Assembly (NCBI GenBank): GCA_025738555.1
Contig: JAOVFP010000016.1
Coordinates: 3,286,001-3,350,000, forward strand
Origin: Cyathus striatus
Lineage: Eukaryota > Basidiomycota > Agaricomycetes > Agaricales > Nidulariaceae
Direction: 5' to 3'
DNA length: 64,000 bases
Below, piece after piece: positions 25,785 through 38,694 of the stretch (positions within the stretch are counted from its first letter, which is position 1; each line of letters opens with the position of its first letter). Under the pieces are notes generated by a model. It had not been told where the DNA came from. It searched no databases and saw nothing but the letters and a program-made list of their open reading frames with translations. A program made the position numbers and the translations under genes.

Positions 25785-26616
25785 ATGTCCCACTCACACT
25801 CGCACGCACCAGGCGAGGAGCACTCCCACTCGCACGGACCACAACAGCCCCAGACGCCCCAGCTCCCTCCGCCCGACCCAACCCTCCAGGCCCTCATCGA
25901 CCAATCCTACACCCCCGTCCCCCTCGTCCTCTCAAACGACAACACCACCGCCCTCTGCGAACAGCACAAGCTCGAGAAATGCGACGACTGCGGCGTCGAC
26001 TTTGGCACCACCAACCGTCTCGCCCGCATTCTCGCTGCCAATCCCAACTTGCTATGTCCCCCGCCGAGCAATGTCGTCAGTCAGAAATTGACCACCATCG
26101 TAACGAATACAAAGGACGAGGGAAATGTATGCTTTCGTTCTTTATCTTTATCTAGGTTATGCAAATCTGACGCAGTACAGGCACTATTCAAAGCAGGCCA
26201 CTATGCGCAAGCTATAAGTAAATATACCACCGCGGGCTCCTACGCAGTGCAACGGCCCCCTTGGGAAGCAAACCAATTCATGCGCGAGGAGCTCTCCGCC
26301 GCCATCAGCAACCGCTCGGCAGCCTACCACGACACAGGCGACTTCATCTCTGCCTTAGCAGATGCCGAGACCGTCATCAGCGTCAGACGGAACTGGTCCA
26401 AGGGGCACTTCCGTAAAGCCAAAGCACTGCTTGGTCTGCAAAGGCCTGATGAGGCTGCAGAGGCAGTGAGATTAGGTTTGAGCTTTGAGCCGGCGAATAC
26501 GGTACGTTGATTCTATGTTTTCTTATGCTGATTTTGAATCCTGATGGTATCTGTAGGAGTTGTTGAATTTCCTTCGGGAAATTGAGAAAAATATAGGCGA
26601 GAAGGAGAAGGCTTAG
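25785..26616 (+). CDS. TPR protein, Sec72-like
   Basis: Three exons. The start at 25785 gives a His-rich N terminus (MSHSHSHAPGEEHSHSHGPQ) that could bind metal, then LQALIDQSYTPVPLVLSND and a short cysteine motif CEQHKLEKCDDCGVDF of MYND/zinc-finger type. Exon 2 (from about 26180) begins ALFKAGHYAQAISKYTTAGS and carries tetratricopeptide repeats: AAISNRSAAYHDTGDFISAL, WSKGHFRKAKALLGLQRPDE. Exon 3 gives ELLNFLREIEKNIGEKEKA. The plan, a short N-terminal region plus C-terminal TPRs, matches proteins annotated as Sec72, a subunit of the Sec62/Sec63 post-translational ER translocon. That assignment rests on overall similarity; a generic TPR cochaperone is the alternative. Introns begin GTATGC and GTACGT. 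Confidence 0.65.
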
Positions 26617-28516
26617 TTTGCGGATCTTCGCTCTTCATTTGTACACTTCGTTTTGCTACCATTTAATTTATGACTTTCGTTTGCTTTTGTTCCCCAGCGA
26701 GGATTGATACAGCGATTATATGCACACTTTCTGGTCTCCTGTTAATGACTGATACCCACAGGCAAGACTGGTGATGATACAAACCAAACTACACGACCCC
26801 AATGACGCATTATGGTGTGTGAACACTCTTTCTATCACAATGAGCTCATTATCATTACTCTAGGATGCAACAGGAACTATAAACTACAACCCTGCATACG
26901 AACTACACACCAGGCCCCACCGATCCTTTCATACGCTCTGTATACATAACATATATATGCGCGAATACGTGCATGTACTAGCATGTTCATCGACGAAACT
27001 CAGGTTTTGTGTGCTCATTGCACGATACATGGTAGACATGAATACAACCCTTCGAGAACTCCTCCATCTATCTTACCTGCGTAAGGCTATGCCTTTCCAA
27101 CGCACTAGCTTACTTTCAAGCGTTACCCGGCAGCTTGTATTAGTAGCCCTCAAGGTGCAATATGAACTAGGATATCGTCTCAGGACCTATTGGCAGGACC
27201 CATGCCCGACTGATTCTTTCATGACTTCTCTCTACCCCAAGCAATGTCCAAGCGTACATTAACCCCGTGAGACTGTACGTGTGAGCTCTACCGACGATGT
27301 CCTCATTGGTTGTGTATCCAGAACAGTGCGAACCCCTAGAAGTATATTCGTATACGAGCATTTTCATTGACTTCCTGGCTGAAAACTCTACTTTCGGTGT
27401 CCGCTATAGGAATGTATCCCATTCGGTGTTTCATCTATCTAATTAGCTTGTGCAGGGCTTAACATGGCCCGTGAGTCCTCTTTCTAACATAACGCCAGCT
27501 TACTGGTAAGTGTTGCCTGGATGCTTGCATTAGTAATCCTCAAGGTGCAACTTTGAACCAGGATTCCATGTTTCATGGCAGATTTGCAAGACTGCACACC
27601 ACGCCTGACCGATCCTTTCATGGCCTCAAACGCTGCTTTCAGTGTTCATTTCCCGTGCTAGATGTATGGGGCATCGATTGTCACGGTGAATTATGTTTTT
27701 GGAGCAGTAGTTGCAGGTAACTGTGCATCGTTTAGTCCTTTCATTACATTCCTTTTTGACAAAATGTGTGCAGATTGTCGAATCCTCAGGTCTTTCACCC
27801 TCATTTCCAGCCATGGTAGTGATATTGGCTAGCATAATGTCCAGGAATGACAAGTATGTACACTATTTTTTATGTAATTACATAAGCATATGATAAAACT
27901 TGATATCGCCGCCCTCTTTTACTTGAACTGTTTCGCCACCTAGCGATACCTGGCGCGGCGAAACGGCGAGATATTGCTAATAACACTACCTGGACCCTAT
28001 ACCACATATACGAACCAGCCATGGGACCTAACTCTGGCTGCCCTAGAACCGAGACTAACTCAGTGGACAAGATAAATCGGTTTACCGTCGCAGGATACGG
28101 GGACCATAACTTTCCATCGGAACTTAATAGACTTGAGCATGACCCATTACGACAATGGGAGTTCACGAGCATAATTGATGCCACACTTGGGAGTATAATG
28201 CAATATTATAGTAATAATATACAGTTCATGAGCACAGTTAGTAACGTCCCATACCGGGCAAAATAAAGGTTGCAAGAGGATGCGGCAGCTTGCAAGATGT
28301 TGAGGAAATGATCACCAGAGATAAAGGAGAACTTATTATAAAGAGAGACGTTTGTCATGGCACGTAACGAAGGGTGTTTCGATGGGTGAAATCAGCGGAA
28401 CGCTCATAAACTGGATGTAAGAGGGAAAAAATAATCAAATTGCCATGCATTATATAAACCTAGAATGTATTTAAATAATCATGTGTTCTCCCGGCCCACT
28501 GCGTTGCTATGACTGT
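26617..28516. repeat. diverged tandem repeats in a gene-poor interval
   Basis: No gene recognised in about 1.9 kb. A block of about 90 bp at 27110-27200 (gcttac...gcagcttg.attagtag..ctcaaggtgcaa) recurs at 27495-27580. The companion segment ending in ac(c/t)gat(c/t)ctttcat occurs at 26918, 27209 and 27606, so roughly three diverged units with a spacing of 290-400 bp are present. They contain no open frames and may be remnants of a small mobile or satellite-like element. Confidence 0.55.
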
Positions 28517-31500
28517 TTAAGCATCGTACTAAAAAAAGTATGATCATTTGAGACAAGCTGACTTTACCCGAGGAATAACTTACCACAAGATGCATAGAAC
28601 TGGTCCATGGACCAAGAGTGCCATCTCTTTGAATGTAGAAGTCGGTTTCTGTCTCGTTAATGATCTCCGAGATACAGTTTGCTTTCCCAGCCGGACCGGT
28701 GCACGCCTGATGTTAGGAAGGGAGAACACTGTCCGCACGATTTCAGCAATGCTCTGCACTGCATATGTCACACCGGGACAGCCATGGAAGCCAGTCCCAT
28801 TCAGATTATAAGACGAGACTGGACGGCGAGGGTCAACCTTATCAGGGTTGGGGAAATCAACAGGCTGGATAGAGTGAATATATGTAAGATTCTAGTTAAA
28901 TAATAATGTTCATTACTTACATTTCTATGAGCATTTCTGAAGCTTGACCAGATACGGTCTCCTGCCTTCACTTCCACTGGCGGTAACCCAGGACCCTGTG
29001 GAATCAGATAATCGACTGTAGCTTTCCGATAGAGGCCTGCAAACTGGGGCTTGAATCCTGCATACATTTATGAGAATAATTCAAGTGAAGAATGAGCAGG
29101 GAATTACGTACGCATAGCCTCGCGCACATAGCCACGCAGAAGTTCAGTGCTCGCTTTATCAGTTTGATGGGCAAGTTGGATAATGTGTTTGCGCTCTGCA
29201 TCACGTTCCGCGTCGAGGTAGAAATCGACAACATTAATAGCACCTAAGAAGACGTTAGCCAGATTGCGGTTCAACAGTTAAGGTGGTGATGCACCTTGTG
29301 CATGATTAACAGATCCACCCACTGCTACTCCAATGATATTACCGACAAGTTGATCGAGAGGCCGGCCGCTGGATGCTAATGCACTGTGGAAAGGATAGTT
29401 TGGCTTCTCATTTGCAGGCCATATATACGAGGTGGCAGTCGCAACGAGTCGTCCAACGGCATTCTAAACTGGATCAGTATAGCATATCTCTGTCTAACAA
29501 AATTACCTACAGGTACTGTACCAGGGGCGGCTTCCATCACCGCCTTAGCAGTGAGTAGCCCGATAATGGAACCGGCTTGTGCGGAAGCAGAATGGAGAGC
29601 GAAGCTGTTCACTGGATCATCAAATGCCAGGAAAGTAGCCCTATAATAGTGAACGACTGAATAAATATTTTTTCCCTAATATATCTGATATAACATACGC
29701 GAACTGAAACGTATGACATTAGTACATGCTCCATAATAATTTTTTTGAGAACCTACCAAAGTCTTCAACATGTCACACACTTCGCGCTCGGTGAATAAGC
29801 CCGAAGGATTTTCCTTTGTCTTCAATGGGATTCCGGTAAGTTTGCTCGCAGAAAAGTGAGTTAACGACATGTTTATCACATCCACAATGTTCACATAGGT
29901 CCCTGGCACGTTGGTATACCTATACACGGAATTCATGAACGTTTGTATCGCATAGCTGTAAAATACACGAACCTCCATGATTTCTCTTTGAGCTGCCTCT
30001 TGAGCTCTGTGGTCAGCCACGTAGTATAAGCGGACAGAGAGTCCTTATCCGGGAACAACGCATGGAGTACCTAGTATAGGTGGAAGCATTTAGTATAAGA
30101 TATTTGCGTGACGTAAGGTCCTTATTACCAATGCCTTGTCATTATCATGCCTGTGGTAGGATCAAAATGTTAGAGAAATATGGCTAGCGTAAGGAAAAAA
30201 CCTGCACTGACTTCGCTATATCATCAAACATAAGTATGGAACCATAACCAATGTTTGCATAGATGATATTGAAACGTGTCGGATCATTAAACACGGTTTT
30301 GATCCCAGTGAATGTATTCAATATCTTCAGCGGCGCGAGCGCTCCGGGACGTTCAAAGGTATACTGATCAGAGGTCCCCTGTCGATCCAAGCTTTCCTTC
30401 ATGTGAGAAGGAACGAAGAATGGATATGTCGTGTAGACCGAGTTCTGCAACGCGTTAGCAGAAATAGATATTCGCTAACGTTTGAACCTTACATATGGGT
30501 AATGATCAGGGAGAGTACGAGTAAATAGCTTAGGTACTATAGAAAGGTTTCAGTCGTGGGTTTAATGAGAATCGCAGAGTAAAACTTACGTTGACCTCCA
30601 AATCCACCGTTATCCAAGTCGCGCTGGCAGTCCTTGAAACCCCATGTCGTATAGTTTGCAGCTAAATAAATATTAACGAAAGTCAAAATGTAAAAGCGAT
30701 CTATAACGTACGAGAAAAGTCAATAGTGCTAAACCTGTCGCCCCGAACAAGGGCAACAGCGTCTCCAAGAACTCCACGCGTCGTCTATAATGAGAAATTT
30801 GAGAACATGATGGCTCACTTCAAAAAAAGACATACAGTGTAACCGCAGGCAAAGCGGAGTCCATCCGAAAGGGGCATCGTGGATTCTGCTTGAAGACCGG
30901 TCTGCAAACGAAATAAAATCGAAAGTCAGAAATGGCTACTTCTGCTACTAAGCGCCACTCACATAAAGCTCCAGGTTGTCAATGTGACCATAGAGCCTGC
31001 GAGCGGCACCCTGTAGACCCAATTTTTAGAGACTGTGCAAAAAATCAAAAAATCGAAAATTACAGCAATCTCGGAATCAGGATTCCATTCTTCGAATGTT
31101 TCGAACTCTAGAAACCTTGTATTCAGCCTATGATAGGTGGCTTGCAAAGCACAGCTACCAACCTTTCAAGCCCTAGGAACCGACGGAACTCATTCATTGT
31201 ACATGCTCCCCAAGCGCGTGCTTGCTGGATGCCCATGATTTCGACGACGCGCAATACACCAGGTGTTCCGCGACCTCCGAAGGAGCCTGCGGGTTTTTCG
31301 GTTGCGTCTTTCAAGACGTTGGCAATATCTTCATCAGAAAATCTGCCGTCAGGTCCACGCTTGAGACTGTAGAAAACTATTAGAGTAATAATAAAATCAA
31401 GAAAAAAATCTACGTACTAAGAAAAAGTCCGGTTATATGGTTCTTCTTCCTTAATCTTTGCGAATTGCACACCAAATTGAGCAAGATCTTGCCTCGATAA

Positions 31501-33271
31501 CTGTGATCATGTTAGTTCCCGCTGTAACTGATTTCACAGTTTAGGCGTACCTGATCGAATGGCTTTCCATTGAAAACACTATTAAAGATATCTTCCGTAC
31601 CCTTCTCGTCTTGTTCAGCGGTAGTTGCGTGCCACTATAGGACGGGTATATATATAAACGTCACCAACGCAGCCAATGAATGAACTTACTCGATATAGAA
31701 TATTGAATTCAATGCTGCAATGGTTTCCTTGACCTCTCTCGACTGTCAGTTCCTTCGTCTTGATGGACTAGAACAACGGTTAAGAATGAACACAATTCCT
31801 ATTGCTTGTAAAGATACTTACGTCGAAGACTTGCAGGTTCCAGTTGCACCCTTCGGCTACGCCAAGGAAACCTGGAACGTAATCACCCATAATACAGCTC
31901 ATGAAATGACCGCAGCTGCAATTTCAAGATTAAATTACACCTTCGAAAAACCCGCCAGTCGATGCACGTACTTGACAAGCTTCGCTGTTTGGAAAATCTG
32001 TTCGTCCTGGCGAGCACAAGCTTCGGGATCGGTTGGTGGGGGGTCTGACCAGAGCCCGCGTTCATTAATCTTAAGCAACTTGTCCGCAATGTACTAGAAA
32101 AGGGGGATCAGAAATCTTTAGCCGTGTTACGTGCAAAACTAGTTACGTTATGGTTTCGGCTGAAAACAACAAGTAGGGCACTGGACGCAGGAGGAAGAAA
32201 CAAAAGTCTCTCCTCGGCGAACGTATCTGGATAAAGCAGTCCACGGCCAGAAGCCTTGTCGCGAACTTGATGCTGTGTAGCTTCATCTACAAAACTTTCA
32301 GAACATAATATGAAAAATGGTAAGAAAACTCACTGTCGCCATATAGTGGGCTAAGGTCAAGGTAGGAGCTGGCATCATTGTAGATCATGCCGTTTTCAAA
32401 GCGTGTACGGAAAAGGGAGTGAGTAACGATAGATGCAAACGCAAAAATCATGCTCGACATCCCGCCAGCGTGCTTCTTGAACTATAAACCTAAATAAGTA
32501 TTACTATCGCCAAAGAGTGAACTTTTAGACTTACTTGTTTTCTCTTCAAAATTGTATCAAAGATAAGACCGGGGTCAGGAAGAGATGTATTTGGCAATCC
32601 CATCTGTCCACGGACGCTCCTAGCGAAGGGAGTTCCTGCACGCCCAAGATCACGATTCTCCAAATTATTGCCACCTCCATCTGCTTGACGAAAGGCATGT
32701 TCAGGACCCAAGTACGAGTCAGGGGGGTGAGGAATAGTGTTGTACAGCTGATTAACAGCTGCATTGTTCAGCTTCGTCCATACAGGAACTGAGGGATCCA
32801 TCTTTGCAATGACATCGAGACCGGTTTGGAACTACGAAGAGTGATTAAGAATACAGAGCATAGTGAAGTCATGATTAACGTACAGCTCCCTTCCGATCGT
32901 CAACAGATTCGGGGTTTATAGCGCTCTCAAGAAAGGCTTCCTAGAACATAGGTATGTCTAAGAATCAAAACAAAAGATCTGTTGCTTGAACGTACGATTA
33001 TTTTTGGATCAGGATTGGTGAAACCGCCTTTCCGCTTGAATGCGTCGACCTTTATCACATGTCAACACCACAGCCCACGATTCGGAGGTCTGGAAGTACG
33101 TACACGGTTGATAGTGTTGGTGACCGAGGAATGTCCTTGACGCTTCTCGATTTCGTCCCCAGTGACTTGCCAGTCGTAGTACCCATCGGGAGCTTCGGGC
33201 AAAGGACGAGAAGACAGGTGAATAGCGTCGGCGGCCATTGATATGGCCTTAGCAGGTTTAATGGTAGACAT
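28517..33271 (-). CDS. Ppo-type fatty acid dioxygenase (heme peroxidase-P450 fusion)
   Basis: Psi-factor-producing oxygenase/linoleate dioxygenase family; oxidises linoleic and oleic acid to hydroperoxides and diols that act as oxylipin signals. More than 15 short introns. The start at 33271 gives MSTIKPAKAISMAADAIHLS. The N-terminal peroxidase half shows FKKHAGGMSSMIFAFASIV with the following THSLFRTRF (distal histidine region), YLDLSPLYGD, CGHFMSCIMGDYVPGFLG and EFNILYRWHATT with the expected Tyr and proximal His. The linker region shows FLEFETFEEWNPDSEIA. The P450-like half shows ELLRGYVREAMR (ExxR), GDRIWSSFRNAHRNP and NLNGTGFHGCPGVTYAVQ with the heme-thiolate Cys. After RRAP one G is missing (28696-28697; ACCGGT for ACCGGGT). 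The family C terminus (GPAGKANCISE..., ending LVYDA at 28517) lies in the next frame; without correction the protein stops at 28580. 8R versus 10R specificity cannot be read. Confidence 0.88.
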
Positions 33272-35194
33272 GGCTGTAGTCCAAGAGTGAGGGTCTTAGG
33301 ATAGTAAGAACCTGGTCACTTGTCGAAGGTGCTTTTATTCTCCACGCGGCTCAAAGAACCTCCGTCTAAGATATCCGCCCGTTCGAAACTGAAACTCGCG
33401 AACCAGTTCCTGACAGGCGTAATATTCTTGGTACGTATTACGCCATTTCTGGTACCAACTTCTTGTGATCAGCGACACAGAACCGCCGACCAGACTGCCA
33501 CAGATGAAGCAGCTCGAGATCTGTTGAAGCACCATCAAAACAGGAAGTACGTATAATTATAGTACTGTCCCTGAACCATGCCAGCGGAGATTCAGCGCAT
33601 TGCCGGATAAAGAAATCAAAGATGAAGGCCGGACCATTAAGGTACATACATGCAATTATTCCAAACAGTACGTTTCTTGGTTTGTTTTGTTCACTTTTCG
33701 AGGTTTTGACGATCGGACCGTGAAAATGTTCCATCCTTGAGGGAAGAATATGCACTCGTCAGACAGGCTTCCACAACTTATCACAAAGAAGCCAGGGTAT
33801 AACACAGGAAACGACGCCATTGTGATCTAGCGAGATAACCTCTGATATCTTCAACCTTCAGAGGTAACGGAAGTGCTAGGGAAACAGACGGTTCCCACGC
33901 CGGACTCGGGGAAATTCCACTGAGCTTCTTTTGGGCGCGACATCGGTAGGATAGGACAGGACAGGGAGAATGAATGAAATATTCGACTATGGCAACTGAG
34001 GTACAGTAACCCTGAGACGGGTTGTTGGCACAAGATGCCAGCAAGCACGCCGTAGTAATTTTCTGAAATTTGAATCCAATGGACTGTAAAATAGATAAAG
34101 AATATGTTAAGCTACTAACTGTATACAAAGTGGTACGAAACAAGGATATACATACGTTCACGAAGATTTTAATGAGACGTCGTTTTTCTAGGTTTCTCCG
34201 TGTAGTAAGTATTTGGAGTGATAGGAATCGGCTTCACGCTTGCGCCGCGCGGATAGTGCCGATGTCCAATGGCAGATGCTCATACAGTAAGTATTGATTT
34301 CCAAAAGTCGGCTGTTTATTCGACAGATAGACTTGTCGAACCACCCTACATAGGGAGGCAGAGAATGGTATGTACCCATCACAAGAATAAGACAAACCTG
34401 CCGCCTTAGTTCCAATTGGTCGAGAACTGTAGCTTTGGTCAGCTTTATGCCCGGTACTTGACATCGCCGTTGAATACAAATATAGGTCATGCAAACGGAG
34501 AGTTTCCGTGGTGCCGACAATGGAACATATCAGTACCATCTAAATTAATTACCCGAAAAGCTGTTGGGTTTTCAGTTGGACATTTAGTCATTGCGAGTAA
34601 CAAGAATATTACCAGTATTCTAGTGTTTGTAGTCCGTCAAACGATGTGAAAGAGTATGGATTTTGCGCCAACCTCTTGCCAGCCTCCTTGGGTTCTGATA
34701 GGTTCCACCGGTAGGAACGCTTGTGAGAGTTAACGCAGCTTAACGTGCCACAGAAGCAAGTTTCCGCGAAGAAGTTACCGGAAGTCCTAAGAATGCAACC
34801 AAATTTCGACTCATACGAGCGTATTTTCAGGAGCAATTCTGACATGACTTTTCCAGTAACGTTTGGCGAGTGACCTCAGGTCTAGACCAGACGGCAGAAG
34901 GTCTTCAATTTGTCTTCAATAGTTGCGGGACACTGACAGTTAGAATGGTAAATTCATTGAAAGGAGATCTGGTGGGCGTGAGAGCTGAACGTTAAACGTT
35001 GAGATCTGAGAGTTTAAGACGATCATGTAAGTTAACATTAACTCTGTAAGTAGTCAAATTACATAATAATTTCAATTAAAAATCATAGCAAAAAATTATT
35101 ACAACAGTTTATCACTTGTCCAAGATAAGATTTTGATGATGATCGATCACGTTGGTATCCCCCCGCAGATTTACCTTAATCATCATCCAACACA
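33272..35194. other. no supported gene; possible degenerate membrane protein gene
   Basis: Minus-strand frames at 33335-33755, 33781-34161 and 34188-34845 contain a hydrophobic segment (ISSCFICGSLVGGSVSLIT) and several plausible short introns. I could not join them into one protein or recognise a family. It may be a decayed multi-exon membrane protein gene. Confidence 0.3.
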
Positions 35195-37356
35195 ATGTCG
35201 CAGCCCATCGGTGAGATTTGAACGCTTCTCAAATAATATAGATTGAATTAATGTGGTTTGCAACAGCCCTTTTGTCAGTATATGATAAGGCCAATCTCCT
35301 TGAATTCGCAAAGGGTCTTCACGATGCTGGAGTACGTTTGTTGGGCTCTGGAGGAACCGCGAAGAAGATCAGGGAATCTGGTATTCCAATCGAGTGAGCC
35401 GTGTTCTTGTCGGTTTGGTTTCATCTAAAGAATATACAGAGATGTTTCCAACATCACCAATGCACCTGAGATGCTTGGTGGACGCGTAAAGACACTTCAT
35501 CCCGTCGTTCACGGTGGTCAGTCTTTTCTGAAAACTCGAATCGTAAAAACTCCTTACAAGATGAACAGGTATCCTTGCGCGTTCTATTCCGTCGGACGAG
35601 CAGGATCTCAAAGCTCAGAACATCTCCCCTATCTCTATCGTCGTTTGCAACCTTTACCCCTTTACCGAGACCATCTCGAAGCCCAACTGCACTCTCACCG
35701 ATGCCGTGGAAGAGGTCGACATTGGTGGCGTTACCCTTCTACGTGCTGCTGCGAAGAACCATGCACGCCTATCAGTTCTTTCAGACCCTTCAGATTACAA
35801 GGAATTTCTCGACGCCTGGGCACAAGGAAAGGGCGATGTCGAGCAAGCTTTCAGAAACAAGCTCGCTCTAAAGGCATTTGAGATGACTGCAAAATATGAT
35901 GAAGCAATAAGTGGCTATTTCCGCGAGAAATATGCTTCCGCCGAGTTATCTGCCGACGAGCTTGCTGGTGATGTACAGAGGATGGCTCTGAGGTATGGTG
36001 CAAACCCTCATCAGAAGCCAGCCCAAGCATTCGTCACTGAGGGGAAGCTTCCTTTCAAGGGTGCGTAGCGTCACCTACGTGATAAGATATCCGTTCTCTG
36101 ATTTCATCACAGCCCTCTGTGGATCCCCTGGATACATCAACCTTCTCGATGCACTCAATTCATATGCCTTGGTAAAAGAGCTTCAAGATGCTCTGGGCCT
36201 TCCCGCTGCTGCATCGTTCAAGCATGTCTCTCCTGCCGGTGCCGCTGTGGGCATTGAGCTCAATGAAACAGAGAAGAAGGTGTATGGCGTCGATGACTTG
36301 AAGGAACCTCTCACACCCCTTGCTTCCGCTTATGCCCGTGCTCGTGGTGAATCTATCGTAATATTTGGATATGGGGGAAAGCTAATCGTTCCATGAAGGT
36401 GCCGATCGCATGTCCTCTTTTGGTGACTTTGTCGCTCTTTCCGCTCCCTGCGATCTTGCGACCGCCCGCATCATCTCCCGTGAGGTGTCTGACGGTATCA
36501 TTGCCCCGGGCTATTCTGCTGAGGCCCTGGAGGTTTTGAGCAAGAAGAAGGGCGGCAAGTACTGTGTTCTGGAGGTATAACACATCCTCATTATTAGACT
36601 GAAGAGTACTCACATTCTAATAGATTGATCCTAGCTATGTTCCTCCTCGGGTCGAGACGAAGCAGGTCTATGGTATTCACTTACAACAGAACAGGAACGA
36701 TGCCAAAATTGATGCCAAACTCTTCGACAACGTCGTCACCAAAAACAAGGAGGTCAGTTATACTTAGTTGTGAGCAATTTCGCTACTAATTTTTAAACCG
36801 TCAGCTTCCTTCAGAGGCCATCACCGACCTTATCGTCGCCACCCTTGCATTAAAGTACACCCAGTCCAACAGTGTTGCGTACGCTTACCATGGGTCTATC
36901 GTCGGCATTGGAGCCGGTCAGCAATCCCGCATCCACTGTACTCGCTTAGCTGGGGGTAAAGCTGATCTTTGGTGGCTGCGCCATCACCCTCAAGTGCTCG
37001 CACTTCCCTTCAAGAAGGGCGTCAAGCGCGCTGAGAAGGCCAACGCCATCGATCTCTTTGTCAGCGGAGAAGAGCTCGAAGGTGGCGAGAAAGAGCACTG
37101 GGAAAGCCTCTTCGAGGGCCCGGTTGAGCCTCTTACCCAGGCTCAACGCAAGGAATGGGCGGCCAAGCTTGATGGTGTTACCTGCTCTAGTGATGCATTC
37201 TTCCCATTCCCCGATAATGTTCACAGAGCTAGGAAGAGCGGTGTCAAGTATCTTGCTGCTCCCAGCGGTAGCGTCATGGATGCAGAATGCATTAAGGCAG
37301 CTGATGAGCACAATATTGTATTCGCACACACTAACTTGCGTCTCTTCCATCATTAA
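35195..37356 (+). CDS. ADE17: bifunctional AICAR transformylase/IMP cyclohydrolase
   Basis: Catalyses the last two steps of de novo purine synthesis: formylation of AICAR and ring closure to IMP; cytosolic homodimer (ADE16/ADE17 in yeast, ATIC in animals). Exon 1 is only 16 nt (35195-35210, MSQPI), spliced to [20 protein letters not shown]. The IMP cyclohydrolase part shows [34 protein letters not shown] and [18 protein letters not shown]. The transformylase part shows [42 protein letters not shown] with the catalytic Lys-His pair, [28 protein letters not shown] and [19 protein letters not shown]. The length of about 600 residues is normal, and all joins are in frame. Yeast has two paralogues; only one is in this window, so ADE16 would be an equally good name. 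Its 3' end is 107 bp from the HDDC2-like gene. Confidence 0.95.
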
Positions 37357-37463
37357 AAATGTATTGTTATTTCGTACAATTATCCTGTGGAATCGGTTGT
37401 AGAAGCTGAATTAAAAGAACACTCTAACTGGTATAGCTGGCCGTGACAGAAAGCAGGTTGTCT

Positions 37464-38694
37464 TTAATCTGTCTTTTGAGGATCGCCCTTCTGTAACTTC
37501 TCTCGTTCTGCAAGGAGGTCTGATCCCCAAGATTTGACTTCTGGATGTTCAAGCTTGGGAACGCTACTATCGAAGAAAGGCTGGAGGTTTGTCGCATGCC
37601 TGCGCTCATATTCGAATGCTAGGATTTGGCATCAGACATCGGTTAGTGCAGTGCGCTTGTCATGGTACCTTGAGAAGCCATTTCAAAACGATCTAAATCT
37701 AATCAAGAGTATGAACGACTACTCCAGATGCATCGTTCCTACCGCAGCCTTACAGCTCACTCACCCTTTACGAACTTTGCCTCCGCTGTTTCACCATCTT
37801 CGTATTCCTGAGCGAGATATACGTCATTCCAGAGTTCCCACCAGATGCTAGCACTAACCTTCCAAAGAGCTTCCATTCTTTGCGCTGCAGGACTATTATG
37901 CAGCATTGTGTGTACGAAATTATTCATTGCTTCCTATTGGCCTTGTGGTTAGAAAGGAATATATATTGAGATACAGCATAAGTACATACGGATTCTAAGC
38001 GATGCTTCTCTGCCTTTGTAATACCTTCTCTGGGGGTTATATCACCAACTATACAAAGCAGGTTCGCAGAAATATCCGACGACGATGAGATGGAAGATGA
38101 TATAGTGTACCTTGGGCCTCAGCAAGATCGTGTACCAATGCCATAGCAACACATCTGTAAGAAACTAGAGCTCAGCGACGAAATTCCTGCATAGTATATG
38201 CCAGCACATGCTTTGATACGTCGAGTTTTTCATCGGTTGTCAGCATCGCCATTATCGCCATTCGATACATGTGGTCAGAGATGCTATAAACTCGCGTCAA
38301 ACACGATAAAAAACATCGTCACATATATGAGGAACCTTTCTGCATCGGGGATCTACAGTATTTCTGTAAGATAAACATACAAGGGAGGAAATACGCATAC
38401 ATCGTGGTTGACCCAACCAGTTCGTTTTTGAGTCTCAACAAACATTGTTAGATAGGCAATTCGACGGCTTATACATATACACACCTTTAGCCGTTCTATG
38501 ATATGCACAAATGCCAATCTGTCATTAGAAACGTTACCACTACTATTATAAAGAGGGGGGAAAGTGCGCTTGAATTCAGGAGCTTTCGAAGATTCTGACT
38601 GTGTTGAAATCATAGCAGCCCGCCTCGAAAACGAATAGCAACTCAAAGTCTGTGTTGATCGTCTCAGAATACAATGAAGGGTGCTGAATTGCAT
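37464..38694 (-). CDS. HD-domain 5'-deoxynucleotidase (HDDC2-like)
   Basis: HD-superfamily metal-dependent phosphohydrolase of the HDDC2/YfbR type, which dephosphorylates deoxynucleoside monophosphates. The start is ATG 38694; the frame also runs upstream from a TTG. The N-terminal about 45 residues (MQFSTLHCILRRSTQTLS...) are Arg/Ser-rich and look like a mitochondrial presequence. Conserved blocks in order: LAFVHIIERLK, QKRTGWVNHDIPDAESISDH with the following MYRMAIMAM, CVAMALVHDLAEAQ (HD motif), VGDITPREGITKAEKH, then WELWNDVYLAQEYEDGETAE and AKFVKDLDRFEMA (the downstream Asp). Stop at 37464 after KGDPQKTD. Seven or so small introns; joins are consistent. It sits tail-to-tail with the purine gene, a possible nucleotide-metabolism neighbourhood. 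Confidence 0.85.
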
